Source: Muricea muricata (lineage: Eukaryota > Cnidaria > Anthozoa > Malacalcyonacea > Plexauridae). From it: a DNA stretch of 64,000 nt. How positions within the stretch are numbered: position 1 is the first letter of the stretch; every line of letters begins with the position of its first letter. The position numbers and the translations under genes were made by a program. Shown here piece by piece: positions 1-10,739 of this stretch. Where the stretch lies: positions 18,781,040-18,845,039 of the forward strand of contig OY979716.1 in assembly GCA_963855995.1 (NCBI GenBank). The letters run 5' to 3'. The notes under the pieces are model-generated. The model saw nothing but the letters and a program-made list of their open reading frames with translations, was not told the DNA's origin and did not search any database.

Positions 1-252
1 CTATCTTATAGTGATGCATATATATTAGAACTCTCCTTTACCCACCTATTTACCAACGTAAACCGACACTTTTGCCGACGGAGATAGGGGGCACACACCT
101 TAACCCCACCTCACGGCGGGTAAGTTCAAGTGCCGGGTAAGTTCAAAAGCACCTAGTATCGCATCAAAAAACAAATTAATGGCGAGTTAACCTTCAGTTT
201 TTCGAGTTGCCAGCAAGATATCACTTCGCACTAATCACAATATCCGTACGAA

Positions 253-1015
253 TGAAAACTTATATACAATAACTCAATACGGATACACAATAACTCAATA
301 CGGACTCACTTACTACCACTTCGCTCAATACGCAACACCCCAGCATCATCTCATCTCACAATACCGACTAATTCATTACACAAAAAGTAAATACTCAACA
401 TCTCAATGCACCATAACCCAACAGTTCATATTTCAACAAGTCATAACACAATACACAACATCTCAATACATGATTACTCATTTCCACACTTCTGAGTCAA
501 TCCTATCTACATACGCAACAACTGAACACTACACAACCGAACATTACCGAACTGAACATTACAACACGGAACACTACACAAGTGAACGTTACAGAACGGA
601 ACATTACACAACGCAACATTACACAACGCAACATTACACAACGGAACAATACACAACCAATCACTACACAACGGAACATTACGCAACTGAACAATACGAA
701 CCAAGCACAACTCCAGACCACAGGGAAACACCAGACCTAAGAATAACTTGTTCGTCGGGAAATATTCTTAAGAGAAAGGAGAACAGACAGAAAAGAACAG
801 CGGGAAATCGTAGGAGGCAAAGACGATTAACTCCATATGAATATAGATCAAGAGGACATAAAGCAACTACTATTAAAAAAACTTACGTAAAGTCATCGAC
901 ACAAGAAAACGCCGTCTGCCAAAAGATAAAGAAATACAAGTGGACGGTCGACAAACGTACCGCACCACAGCGTAGAAAATCGAATAGGTTTGCCCCATAT
1001 GCGCGAAAAGTATAA
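253..1015 (+). pseudogene. Last-exon relic of an array gene (His/Tyr pentapeptide repeats)
   Basis: This is the copy-A counterpart of the last exon at 56658-57485. The frame is open and ends at the equivalent stop (TAA, 1013-1015). It keeps the His/Tyr-rich pentapeptide block (about 525-705) and the basic tail (KRKENRQKR, RRRQRR). Relative to copy E, about 140 bp are missing near 265-300, and this removes the 3' splice site and the first roughly 35 codons of the exon. It therefore cannot be spliced in the same way. The gene to which it would belong lies left of the window. Few frame-breaking changes elsewhere suggest a recent duplication. Confidence 0.7.
525..705 (+). repeat. 15-bp coding minisatellite, copy A
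   Basis: About twelve degenerate copies of a 15-bp unit of the type acacaacggaacatt run in tandem and in frame with the last-exon ORF. Each unit encodes a pentapeptide close to T-T-E-H-Y. The unit length is a multiple of three, so copy-number changes keep the frame open. Confidence 0.85.
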
Positions 1016-1261
1016 TTTTAGCCTAATATTATTTATTAAAAACACTTGAACATATGCCTACGACAATTATTTTTATTCAACTCAAGACCTCAGCGGAAAC
1101 TCAGGACAGCAAGGTCAGAAATGCATAAAAAGCAACGATACAGGAATATTGAACTCACCCTTGCTAAAAAATGAGTGTAACTGGAAAATGCTTAACTTTA
1201 ATATGGAACATGACGTCGTCTTGATTTGTGGTTTCTGTATTGAGTTATGATGACATGGATC

Positions 1262-1486
1262 AGCATAACTCAATACGTCAGCACAAGCCCAGACCTCAGT
1301 GCAATTCAATACTTCAGCGCAACTCAAGATCTCAGCGCAATTCAGGACTGCAGCGCAACTCAAGATCTCAGCGCAATTCAAGGCCTAAGCACAATTCAAG
1401 GCCTAAGCACAATTCAAGATTTCAGCGCAACTCAAGATCTCAGCACAATTCAAGAGCTCAGCACAATTGATCGCAACTCAAGACCT
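1262..1486 (+). repeat. 18-bp minisatellite after the last exon, copy A
   Basis: Tandem copies of an 18-bp unit, close to caactcaagatctcagcg, start about 245 bp after the stop codon of the last-exon relic. Sub-types alternate (gatct, ggcct, atact). Because 18 is divisible by three and the unit lacks stops in several frames, it gives spurious open frames of about 80 codons on both strands. Homologous arrays sit at 45701-46057 and 57753-57985. Confidence 0.9.
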
Positions 1487-2155
1487 TGTTTTTCTTCCTG
1501 AAGTCTTTGATGCCTTTAAAGTTGGCCTGTGAGAAAAAAACGATGACAAATATTTACACAGAATACGTTTTAAAAAAGCAGATTGTATCGATGCTCTCAA
1601 CACAATGATAGATATCATTAGTAAGGAAATAATCCAAAAATTCAGTTGAACCTTACTTTTTCTCATTGTATTCCTGTTTGGCACTCTTGTTTTTGAACTC
1701 AAATGGAAAACATTATCTACAAATGCTTTAAAGAAAAATAAACAACCCTTATATTTAATACTCTCAACAACAACGTTCATTTTCAAAAGGTGTTTTCTCC
1801 CAACGAGAATGCTTATAATCTTGGAGATTCTCACGGTAAACGATTTGTTATAAGAGCCTTGCAACGTTCTTTTAGTTAGAGTGGAGCCTCTCTATAGCAT
1901 AGTTTTCCAGAATCTCTCAGCTTTGTAAGCTCTTACCATGTATTTAATTTAAGAAAGGCTTAGAAAGCTTCTTAGCTTACAATCGATCTGACTCCCTAAA
2001 AACCTTCAATGGTCAAAATTTTACGCACGCATGCAGCCTGGTAAACGTGCTTCTTAATTATCCAATTATATCTGTTATAAAATCTGTTCGTCGCCAATTG
2101 CTTCACCTTGAGCTGTTCTTTCAAAGGATAAAAATTAGCGAAGGATTTTCTGGCA
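1487..2155 (+). other. Conserved 5' flank of the array gene, copy A
   Basis: No coding signal is visible. The stretch is conserved with 46058-46740, 48250-49025 and 57986-58654, so it is a shared upstream region (promoter and 5' UTR candidate) of the array gene. I could not identify a convincing TATA box or initiator that is kept in all four copies. Confidence 0.5.
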
Positions 2156-2308
2156 GTGGGGCACGCGCTTTGTCATTGTTGTGGACGAGAGTCCAAGCCT
2201 GCCAAGCAGAAACGAAAATCGAAACAGTCGGAACAGGAAGCAGCTCTGTTTGAGCAACCCAAGGTCGACTCTTACATAGGATTGTCTTTGGCAGAGACAC
2301 TCGAGGAT
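2156..2308 (+). pseudogene. First-exon relic of array gene, copy A (ATG lost)
   Basis: The stretch aligns with the intact first exon at 49026-49166 and shares the block CCGRESKPAK and the downstream 5' splice site (GAT|gtaagt). The initiator ATG is GTG here (2156-2158), so a eukaryotic ribosome would not be expected to start at the equivalent site. The palmitoylation-type Cys pair is kept, while Asn3 and Ser6 of the myristoylation motif are changed (MGHALCHCC if read from the GTG). It is 51 codons against 47 in copy D because of a small insertion near the end. Its downstream exons are not found before the mobile-element cluster. Confidence 0.75.
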
Positions 2309-4503
2309 GTAAGTGATGTTTGTACACGTTTTTGTCTGCTTGTCTGGGTCGCCACCAACCTATACTAACAGGCTTTGTGAGTGCTTGGTTAAAACAATAA
2401 GACAATTAACCATAGAAATTGGTTTGTAAAGAACGAATCACAAACAATGATGAGTTTTGTTTTTAAGGTCAAACCACAAAAGTTCTTGTATCGTTATAAG
2501 ATGTGTATCATCATTACAGATATTTTAATAGGGCATTTAATGGTATCATCGCTTTTAAATCGAAGTACATTTTATGAATTATATGCCTTTTTTAGCGAGA
2601 GGGGGGTGAATAGAAGAATTGACGAAAATCACCATTCATGCGATCAGTATAATTTCATTTTTAAAAAAATAACGAAAATCTCTTGTTGGCGAAATTTGGA
2701 AATTCAGAATAATACCAACACCACAGTCATAACTGTTGTTCCACACCATCCTCGATACTGGCTGCGATAGATCGACATGGGGGTGGGGTAATGTTCGTGT
2801 TGACAGCGAAATTTGGAAATTTTAACAGTGGAGGACACGTAAACCTTTGGTGCAATTAAGTCGCCTACTTTCACAACATGAATGCTTTTGAATGTATATG
2901 AAATGTATAGGTCATGAAAAACAATATCAACCGCCCAAACATTAGAAAAACCATAACATAATCCGAAGATTAGCATCTTGAAAACCATAAAATGTAAGTT
3001 GATCATGAAAATTGGGTATTAAGTAATATTTCGATTTTACTAGTCTGATGAAACGAGAACGCAAGTAATTGTAAGTTTTAACTACCGGTGACTTGTGTGA
3101 AATTTAAACACCAACTTACACTGGACTGCCACAAGTCTTCTTCAACTGGCGATCACTGAGAACATGTCTGGTCGAAAGGTACAAGCTCAAGCAAATTTTT
3201 CTTGACCATTGAAAACGTAGTCTCCAGTAGCATAGTCGCTGTTTTATCTAATCTTATAATTCAACTTTGCAAAACTGTCTACATACGCTCGAGATAAGCA
3301 AAAGCATCGCAGTTTTCAAATCCTTGCTAGAGCATGAGGGATCTTTTGACTTTGATCACTTCCTTCGCAAATCATAAAAAGTTAAAACTTGCGTCTATTG
3401 AACTTGTGTCTATTAAGTTAGTTTTCCGGAGTTTTGAGTCGAAATACTTAACGCCAAAGATCGGACTGTGTATCAAATTCAAGCTGCTCAAAAAAAATTT
3501 ATATCTAATATAGACAAATTTCGATTTTCAATTGCCTGTAGTCTTAAAATTTTACGTAAAATACACAACTTTTTGTAATAGCTTTTCCTTTCATTTCAAG
3601 TCTTTCAGCTCAAAACTTAGAAAAACTGAATAAAATTGGCCTCAACCCTCCCCCCCCTGCAGTTTACTTCATGTAGTCCAATGCTTGCGCCTCGTTTCAT
3701 CAAAGATGAAAGCATAAAAGGTAACTCGATCCGTAGTTCTGAAAATAATATGTTTGTAATAAATAAGATATAGTAAATACATAGAGAATATTACACGGTA
3801 GCGCGAAGATATGAATATTATTTTCGAGTGGTGAAAACAATAATGTAATTTTAATTATATATGGTCAGAAATCGGAGCAAGCTAACACGTACAAGTGTTT
3901 TAGTTTGCGGTAAAACACCTATAACCAGAAAATAAACATTTTTACGACACTTTTCGAACTTTTTAAGACTTCGATCACATTTTTGAAGAATTATACATTA
4001 CTTTCTTCTCGCACTAAAACGTCCAAAGTCAATAACAAAGAACTGCTGTCGTAATAGTGTGCTTTTACGTAGACTGACACTAATTATACAAGCTATGTAT
4101 CATGTGATTACCACGTGACGATGTGGTTTCGAGCTTGTTAAGGAGCAGAACCTTACAACTAGTCTGAGTTATCACATACATATTGCAATGTTTGGAAACG
4201 AAATCATAGTAATCGTGTCCGAGAATACACAAGGATACACAAATAGCACAAAACATGACAAACAATTAATCAACGCAAAGTATCCTGAGCAATAAACAAC
4301 CAAATATAAGCATATAAACAGGAAAAGTCCGAAGAATAATCTATTCAGCAAGCATTTTGATATTTAGTCAAATCACATTCGAATTTCATGTCACACCAGA
4401 AGTTACCAAAAATCTCAACACAAACATCTAAAGACATACGACATACAAAAATTCAAATAAAAATAAAAATGCATACATACGGGAAAAACGTCACAGTATA
4501 AGA
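2309..4503 (+). other. First-intron-like noncoding stretch, copy A
   Basis: This stretch follows the 5' splice site of the first-exon relic and is shared with copy E (58808 onward). Part of it (about 3605-4245) is shared with fragment B. No ORF resembles a protein I know. A stretch at about 3090-3880 is absent from copy E, so copy A carries an insertion of roughly 800 bp there, or E a deletion. A C-rich run lies near 3645. Confidence 0.55.
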
Positions 4504-4679
4504 GGCTGATTATATGATCCCGCAAACATCATTTTGTTTATTTCATATCTTGGCAAAACAAAAACCTCGAGCAATCAGGAATTGAACACTTTTCATATCA
4601 TAAAATATATTTTACTTCCATATATCAAAACCATATTACGCTTAATTTAACCCAAAGTAAGCGGGATCACATAATCAGC
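4504..4679. mobile_element. MITE copy with inverted ends, internally deleted
   Basis: The ends ggctgattatatgatccc and (inverted) gcgggatcacataatcagc match two longer copies at 52858-53170 and 60188-60502. This copy lacks about 140 bp next to its left end. It sits at the same place in the array unit as the copy in E, so it inserted before A and E separated. Confidence 0.65.
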
Positions 4680-6570
4680 ACCCAACAATAGGTACGAAAA
4701 AAAAAGAAAAACCTAACAAGACCTTTGAGTTGATTTTCCAATCATAGTTGAACCTGCACGCACGTTTTTATAGCATTGCTGTTCTTGCTCTCACATTTTT
4801 AGGTCGAGCACCTCCGACGATCACTAATAGGCACTATTTTATCACCAATACACAAAAGGCGTAAATTTTTGACTACCTGAAACGATGAAGTGAAAATAGA
4901 CGATCCAAGCAAAGGCCCTTGGTTGGTCTAGAGTAACTATGCATGCTTGAAGTTCAATGGGAAGATAATTACAAAAAACCCAGCAAGAATCAAGTTACAG
5001 AAATTCCGTTTTGGGAAACTGAGGATTTATCTCTGTTTTCGGCATTTTCTTTGTTATTATGTATTTTATACTGGAAAAGGGATGGTTTGCACCATTTATT
5101 CTAAGTTCTGTGAAAAATGATATGAACAAAATGAGTTCAGAATAAGTTTCAGTTGGAGATAGCAAAATTTAAGAAAATTAATTGTGTTGGTTATGTTCAA
5201 AAACAAATTGCAACATGGCATTGTTGTACCATGTTAGATTATCAGCATAAATATCTATATATTCGATACTATATATATTATACTGTTTCAATTATATGAA
5301 AAGACCTAGGGTAACCTTCCTCGCATTAGTAAGCAAATAGTTACAAAGATTAAAAACCACACAACAGGAAGCGCCTATCACCGCAAACCACGCAAACAGG
5401 ACATTGCTTTGTGGATGAAAAACACTGCTAGGACTTTCTTTGACGAACATATTGCGTAGAGGAAATTAATCATAGTTATACATCTCTTCCTCTTAAATTT
5501 AGCATAAAAGCTGAGCACAACCAAAGGAAAGGGAGAGTTAGAGTGAAGTAAGAAGAGCCGTTTAGGCTAAAATACTTCAGAAGCCAATAAATCTTGAAGT
5601 ATATAATTCAAGGGCTATATAGTTAAGCCTCGTCGAGTAAACTAAAGAAGTAGGAATATTTACTATTATTGAGTTATTAAAGAAGACGGAATACGAAGTA
5701 TAAAGAATAAAGACTCAAAAGTTGTGCTCAGCTCAGAGGAATAGAGAGATAGCTAAGTTGAAATATTAAGACTACGATATTACAATATTATAGAGACGCT
5801 AATTGATATATTTGAAAGTAAATAAAGTTTTATAGAAGGTAGAAGATTTCATGCTGTGTGTTGCGCTAATACGATTTGAACCCAAAGCAAAACGGTTGAA
5901 AATATACCTAATTGAAAATATTCGACGCAAAATAGCGCACCATAACAAAATGGAAAAATATCTTTTAATGCTGAAGGTAGAGAAATATGTATGGTACTGG
6001 TTTATTTTATTGTTTATGTAAAGCACGATTTTTTTGAGCAAATAAGCGCGCAAACTGTAAATACCACTGGTTCCTCAAGAGTGTGCAGAGCTAAACAGTG
6101 TAGCCCTGGGAGTCATTAGTAGACAAAAGGGTCATTGGTAGTTGTCAAGCTGCGAGAGGATATAAGGCGATACGATTGGACGCATTGAGGTAGGACGAAC
6201 AAACTCGCGTTGAACGAGAACTGATAAGGAGTGGTCTATATACTGATAAATGATAAAATAAGTTGATAAAGTAAAATAAGAACGAATTCATAAACGTCGC
6301 AGTTTACGATGATAGAGAAGTGGGTCTTCAATGATCAAATGCTCTGATACAGCTAGTCTTCACAGAGGCTTGAGCTAATGCACTTAACTGTAAAGGTGCG
6401 AAGACGAAGTTATTTGGAGATCGACGTAGCGAACTTCAAAGCGACTAAGTCTTAGGAAAATTAACGAAAGCTCTGAATTCTATATAAAGATCTAGTAAAC
6501 AGCAGTTAAATATGATTATTAAACATTGCAGTTGCATGCAGATAAATGCGAGTATCACGCAATTTGCAGA
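4680..6570. other. No gene recognised
   Basis: 4680-5262 is the end of array unit A (shared with 60503-61096). From 5263 the sequence leaves the duplication. Nothing recognisable as protein-coding is seen to about 6570. A short inverted pair (gctgagcacaa near 5510, ttgtgctcagc near 5722) is present. I cannot assign it. Confidence 0.4.
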
Positions 6571-7765
6571 TAACTCAGTTATGACGGGCGAAGCTTTAGC
6601 AAGGAATATTTAAGACACATTGATTGAAGTTGGCACACCACTGGAAATATGCCGTGGTCAAGGTTATGATGGTGCTAGCGCTATGTCTATAGCAAGTTTA
6701 AAGGGGTTTCCGGCCGAATTTTACAGAATAATCCCAAAGCATTGTATGTCCATTGTTCCAACCACCGCTTGAATCATGTTGTTGCCACAGCATGTAAGCT
6801 TCCCACAGTAAAGCAAATGTACAAAGTAGCACACAAGCTTTCTAGTTTTTTAGTCCTTCTTCCATACGAACACAGTTCTTAAAGAAGAAAATGCCGAGTT
6901 TGGTTCAAAGCGCAGAAAGTTAAAATCTCCCTCAACAACACGGTGGGTTCAGCGAATATCTACACTGGATGGCTTTATTGAGGGATTTGAAGCATCTTCC
7001 ACAGGTTGTGATACACGGAAGAGAATTTAAACAGCGAATTTGACAGCTCAACTTCTGATGCTGCTACGTATTTTAATTACATCAAATCGTTTGAATTCAT
7101 CACCTCTTCACCTTGTTATAGTGTCAAATATTATAAAAAGCAACACTTTGTCCCCGACTGTCGAATTGCAGCGGTGGAAAATCGACATAGTGAAATCTCT
7201 CAAGCAAGAACTTTGTAGCCCACTTAATCACATCATTAAACGAAACATTTGACGAGTCAACATTGATCACCTACGAAGGCTTTTCCATCATTCCCAATGT
7301 CTTGGTTGAGGATGTTAAAAACCAGGTGCCATGAAAGGATAAATCAAAACTTGATTCTGAATTGGACATGTGGGAAACAAGATGGATCAAAACAGCTAGG
7401 GAACTGCAAGAGTCAAATTTAATAGAAACTGTTCCAAAAGAATATCGGACACTCTTTTAACCTCGGATAAAGAATTTTACCCTAATGTTACTACCATACT
7501 TAATATTCTAGCGAGTAGCGGTCGTACCAGCAACGACATCATTTTTTTGCTGTTTGTGTCGGCGTACGAAGAGGATATGCCCAACTTCAGGACCATCCAT
7601 GCTGAATTGGATTTGTGGGAAACTAGTTGGAAGAAAGGCTTCGAGCAAGTCGTGTATGACTCAGTGGCCGATACGCTGCAAAACTGTAATGAACTTGCTT
7701 TTCCTAACATTTCTACCGCTTAGAAGATTCTTGCCGTTGTACCAGCTACATTGCATTCTTCAATT
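6571..7765 (+). pseudogene. hAT-family transposase relic 1
   Basis: Conceptual translation in shifting frames gives the core of a DUF4371-type hAT transposase. At about 6650-6790 there is a GQGYDGASAMS block followed by a CSNHRLN block, then a CxRWV-like region near 6935. A C-terminal dimerisation-type segment at about 7470-7765 includes ELDLWETSWKK and ends FPNIS. Several stops and frameshifts break it, for example a TAA near 6620 and stops between 7250 and 7460. The TTF zinc finger, the N-terminal half and the final catalytic/dimerisation tail are not seen. It would have cut and pasted DNA by the RNase H-like hAT mechanism. I found no terminal repeats. Confidence 0.75.
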
Positions 7766-8405
7766 TTATTTAGGTCATGATTTTTAAACATTTTCTAATT
7801 ATTTGGCGTGGATGGCCTAAACTATTAAAAATTCAAAAAAATAATGTACGAGAAAAACGTTACCCTTTTTAAAGCGTTTGAACTTCACTGAGCTACTCAA
7901 TGACTTCGAGATTTGGAAGTACATGTTATAGAGTTGGCTGCATTGTTAAACGACGTTACCTTTTGGGAAGATGTGTTATTGAAAGTGTAAAATGATTTCA
8001 ATATATTTTCTTATAAATTCTCAACTGCACTTTTGAGTTTCGGAACAAGCAAAAGCGCAAAATTAAATATACCTATACAATAATTATGATTAAATAAAAT
8101 TGTATTTGTCACTATATAACATCATATGTTGCTTTTCTTTAACTTTAATTTTGTTTACGATCGATGTATGTATTTGTCCATCATTCTCGATATTGCGTAG
8201 CAAAAACCTAATATACCTTATATGTTTATTTACAATATATAGATATATAGTAGCTGCATTATTGCAAGGCAATGAGTCCCTCTCGGCCATAGTTTCTGAC
8301 ACAAGCACACACATGCAACGTTAAACTGAACTAGTAAGTTCATAAGATCCACTGGAGAGGGTTGCACGTCCACAGATCACAGTTGATTTGCTAGCACTGT
8401 AGATA
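7766..8405. other. AT-rich spacer, nothing recognised
   Basis: No protein similarity or repeat structure is recognised between the hAT relic and the foldback element. Small open frames on both strands look like chance. Confidence 0.4.
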
Positions 8406-8583
8406 CATTCAAAATGGTTCCAATGGGTATGTTGACATTTCCAGTTTCCCGCACGGTTCGCAATGCATTTTGGGATCGCTAGGGGGCAAACAAAATTTCT
8501 TTCGTGGTCAGGCTGTTATAAATATTCATATATTTTAAGTTTTCGAGCGAAGTTTTGTCAAAATCTCATTAATATTTACAAGA
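8406..8583 (+). repeat. Left inverted repeat of the OTU foldback element
   Basis: It pairs with 8982-9158 on the opposite strand. Shared landmarks are atgttgacatttccagtttc, cgcaatgcattttg and tttcgtggtcaggctgtt. Confidence 0.85.
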
Positions 8584-8975
8584 ATGTCTTCTGTTCCGGC
8601 GGGTAGACGTGAAGTAAATGTCCGTGGCGACGGAAATTGTTTTTACAGAGCTATGGCTCTCGCTGTTGATGGCAAAACCGACCATGCTTAACCAGTGTGT
8701 CGAGCCATGTGTAATAAAATGATAGCAGAATATCCAAAAGTGTTTGAGGCTTATCAGTTCAGCTCTAAAACTATAAAAGAGCATTTAAAGAAAAGTTCGA
8801 AGGACGGAACGTGGGCAGAAACGATGGACATTTTTAGCTGTGCGACTGTACTTCAGCGTACGATAAACGTTTATTCAATCACGAGCCAGAAGTAGACAAT
8901 ATTCGAGCCTCTCGAGATCGTTTGAACATCCAAATACGGCACAGTGATCTGCCTTTCGCATTATGCGAACGAAGA
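8584..8975 (+). pseudogene. Decayed OTU-family cysteine protease domain
   Basis: The ATG at 8584 opens a frame with the OTU catalytic block RGDGNCFYRAMA (Asp and nucleophile Cys, about residues 14-25). A TAA at 8689-8691 interrupts it. The same frame resumes to about 8895 with DGTWAETMDIFSCATVL, which matches the middle of OTU domains. A frameshift then leads to EPLEIV and LSHYANED, the region of the catalytic His. Here the expected His of the NxH motif is Asp, and a TGA lies just before. OTU proteases cleave ubiquitin from proteins. This copy has one internal stop, a frameshift and a lost His, so it is unlikely to be active. It sits exactly between two long inverted repeats. Confidence 0.75.
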
Positions 8976-8981
8976 TCGAAT

Positions 8982-9158
8982 ATTCTTGTAAATGTTAATG
9001 AGATTTTGACGAAAACTGCGCTCGAAAACTTAAAATATATGAATATTTAGAACAGCCTGACCACGAAAGAAACTTTGTTTGCCCCTAGCGATCACAAAAT
9101 GCATTGCGAACCGCGCGGGAAACTGGAAATGTCAACATAGCCATTGAAAACTTTGAAT
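8982..9158 (-). repeat. Right inverted repeat of the OTU foldback element
   Basis: It is the reverse complement of 8406-8583 with about one difference per ten to fifteen bases, plus a few single-base indels. Confidence 0.85.
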
Positions 9159-9500
9159 GTTTTTGCAGTAATGAAGGTCTGGAGCGATTCGAGTCTACTG
9201 AAGAAAAGTGTAGCTTTTTCCTGTGGGCTGTGTGTGTGTCAAAACCAAAGAAAAGAAAAACAAAAGGGAATAGTGGAAAGGAAGGAAAGTTGTCAAAAGA
9301 GAGGAAAGGAAACCGAGGACAATTGTGGACAACTAAGGTACAATTGGCAAACAGTGGTCATCAAGGTCGCAGAAACTGATATATCGAAGCAGATTGAAAT
9401 CGAAAAAGCTAAAACTAGGCTATAGAATTAAAGCGAGTACACAAAGAGCGTAAACGCGAATTAGAAAATCCCACAAGAAGCTAAACATTCACTTGATGAG
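9159..9500 (+). pseudogene. Possible BEL/Pao gag coiled-coil fragment
   Basis: A lysine-rich stretch near 9240-9470 reads KQIEIEKAK and, after a frameshift, ELKRVHKERKRELE-like residues. This resembles the coiled segment KQIEIEKARLELKRV at about 37100-37150, which precedes a BEL/Pao gag domain. There is no other support, and it may be no more than a short relic. Confidence 0.35.
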
Positions 9501-9559
9501 CAGATAATCTTTACAAAGTGCAGAATCTGGACTAAGGCAATATCTCTCAAAGAAACCAC

Positions 9560-9940
9560 ATGCACATATGAAATATAAAAGTATGGGCTAGATGTGCTGT
9601 TGGTGGTATAATATATGACTTCCAAATTTACACTGGAAGTGGTTCTGGATCAGATGACAATGATAAAATTTAGGAGTGGGGGGGGGGATGTTGTCAGGCA
9701 CTTGACCTCTTCTCTTCCTGAGAATGTTTGTCACAAAGTGTATTTTGACAATAATTTCTGATCTGTCTATCTGTTGCAGTTTCTGAAGGCGGCTGGAATT
9801 TGGGCAGTAGGCACTATTAAAGCGGACATATTGAAGGGTGCTGAGAAAGTCTTGCAAGACAAAAAAAGATGTGGCAGAAAGGCCGGTGGTCCAGTGATGC
9901 TGGATGGCGACGCTCGATGGACAATGGTTCGGTAAAAATG
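9560..9940 (+). pseudogene. piggyBac transposase relic 1 (PGBD-like)
   Basis: The frame from about 9575 reads KVWARCAVGGIIYDFQIYTG, a piggyBac DDE-domain strand region. A poly-G run near 9678 shifts the frame. The next block reads PENVCHKVYFDNNF (the second catalytic Asp region), then a single TGA, then GIWAVGTIKA, another hallmark, and ends near 9940. The first catalytic Asp region and the C-terminal zinc-binding domain are missing. The sequence differs clearly from the two relics at 34930-36090 and 37490-38430 and is closer to PGBD-type proteins, so it is probably a separate lineage. Confidence 0.7.
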
Positions 9941-10389
9941 ATCACCAGCCATATTGGAAATGTTCCTGCATATTTTCATGAGCGTAAACCGACCGATTGC
10001 GTAAACGCAGGCGAAAATGACGGCGTGTAATTTGCTGCGTGGTTTCTTCGTGCGTGGTTTGGTCATTTTCCACATTTTATGACAATATAGCTTATAAAAG
10101 GGTTTTCAGGTTTCTGATTGGCTTATGACGCTCGCGCACGCGCAATGCGGTTGTTTTGCCTTAGTCATGCAATTTTCGATTTGCAGGACTAAACATGACT
10201 TTTTCAGTGGTCAGTAAGGCATGTCGAGTTCTTCTTCAATCGAAAGAAAGTTCGGATCTACTGCTGAACAGAATATTATTGTTAAGCAGAGACCAACGCC
10301 GGACCTTTCGATTTTAACGATCAGGAAAGGTTTTCAAATGTCGTGCTATTCAAAGTGTAACATAGATAACGAAAGGAAATGAGGCAGAC
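9941..10389. other. Spacer, nothing recognised
   Basis: No recognisable coding sequence. A stretch around 9960-10070 is locally GC-rich compared with its surroundings. Confidence 0.35.
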
Positions 10390-10560
10390 AAGGCGACAGT
10401 GCAATCAGCTGATAAGGACCGCACCTTAGGATTAGATATGTAGATAATAATGTAGATATAGACCACCCGTGTAAAGCATGCTTATAAAAAGACCAAAAGA
10501 TAATAAAAGAGGCAGTTCTGGCCAAAGCGTGTGTTGTGCGTTTGTCTTGTGTTTGTAACA
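10390..10560 (+). repeat. 5' LTR of Ty3/gypsy element 1 (start approximate)
   Basis: The right end (…tgtaaca) is fixed by the 48-bp identical block at 13320-13367 and by the primer site that follows after four bases. The left end is estimated from similarity to the LTR at 28249-28421 (gattagatatg…, gataaaaagag…). Confidence 0.6.
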
Positions 10561-10564
10561 AATC

Positions 10565-10581
10565 TGGTGGCAGCGGTGGGA
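10565..10581 (+). promoter_or_regulatory. Primer binding site, tRNA-Leu type
   Basis: tggtggcagcggtggga is the reverse complement of a tRNA 3' end …TCCCACCGCTGCCA plus CCA. This matches the acceptor/T-arm end of animal tRNA-Leu genes as I recall them. It lies four bases after the LTR end and primes minus-strand DNA synthesis. Confidence 0.8.
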
Positions 10582-10601
10582 TTGAAAGAGAGAACACACA
10601 A

Positions 10602-10739
10602 GATGAGCGGTGCCAGTATATTGCCAGGAAAATTTGATGGCAGTTCTGATTTATCTACCTGGCTAAGAGAGTTTGATGCGTGTTGCGATGCCAACGGTTG
10701 GAAGACGGATGACAAAATAAAGAAACTACCGGTTCAATG
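10602..10739 (+). pseudogene. gag N-terminal stub of Ty3/gypsy element 1
   Basis: The ATG at 10602 opens LPGKFDGSSDLSTWLREFDAC, the start of a retrotransposon gag domain, also seen with the same start at 28465 in element 2. After about 45 codons the frame stops (TGA near 10738). The rest of gag and the zinc knuckle are missing, and the sequence jumps to the protease region. Confidence 0.7.

Larger units (their letters stand above)
1..5262 (+). repeat. Tandem-array unit, copy A
   Basis: Position 1 corresponds to 56357 and the two copies can be followed side by side to about 5262/61096, with scattered substitutions and indels. The unit contains, in order, the end of an intron, the last exon of one gene, an 18-bp minisatellite, a promoter-side stretch, the first exon of the next gene and the beginning of its first intron. 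Because similarity starts at the window edge, the copy probably continues to the left. The unit therefore spans a gene-to-gene junction, as expected in a head-to-tail gene array. Copies B, C, D and E are listed separately. Confidence 0.85.
8406..9158. mobile_element. Foldback DNA element carrying an OTU-protease ORF
   Basis: Two inverted repeats of about 175 bp (8406-8583 and 8982-9158) are roughly 90% identical by eye. They enclose about 400 bp that is almost entirely an OTU-domain reading frame. The left repeat ends on the start codon of the ORF and the right repeat begins right after the last OTU-like residues, so nothing else is carried. No transposase is present, so it would be non-autonomous. 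I did not find a clear target-site duplication. Confidence 0.75.

Noticed and set aside
503-731. Minus-strand Cys/Val-rich frames opposite the last exon (also 56973-57201)
   Set aside because: They arise opposite the 15-bp coding minisatellite. The + strand frame is longer, ends in a non-repeat tail and is supported by splicing.
1262-1486. CRISPR-like array
   Set aside because: The repeats are contiguous with no unique spacers, and the genome is eukaryotic.
1228-1501. Two overlapping frames in the 18-bp minisatellite as proteins (also 45666-46107 and 57730-57960)
   Set aside because: The unit has no stop in several frames, there is no splice acceptor in phase and no non-repeat sequence is attached. 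Kept as a repeat, with the reading-frame openness listed as a finding.
2156-2368. GTG-initiated ORF as a real gene (also at 58655)
   Set aside because: The frame starts from GTG, which is not expected as a start here. Alignment with copy D shows that ATG has mutated and that the exon should end at the splice site, not run on.
8584-8895. OTU ORF as a host gene
   Set aside because: It has an in-frame TAA, a frameshift and an Asp at the expected His, and it lies precisely between inverted repeats.
9752-9776. A 25-bp intron in piggyBac relic 1
   Set aside because: There is no GT donor. The frame continues across the segment with a single TGA and matches the piggyBac pattern.
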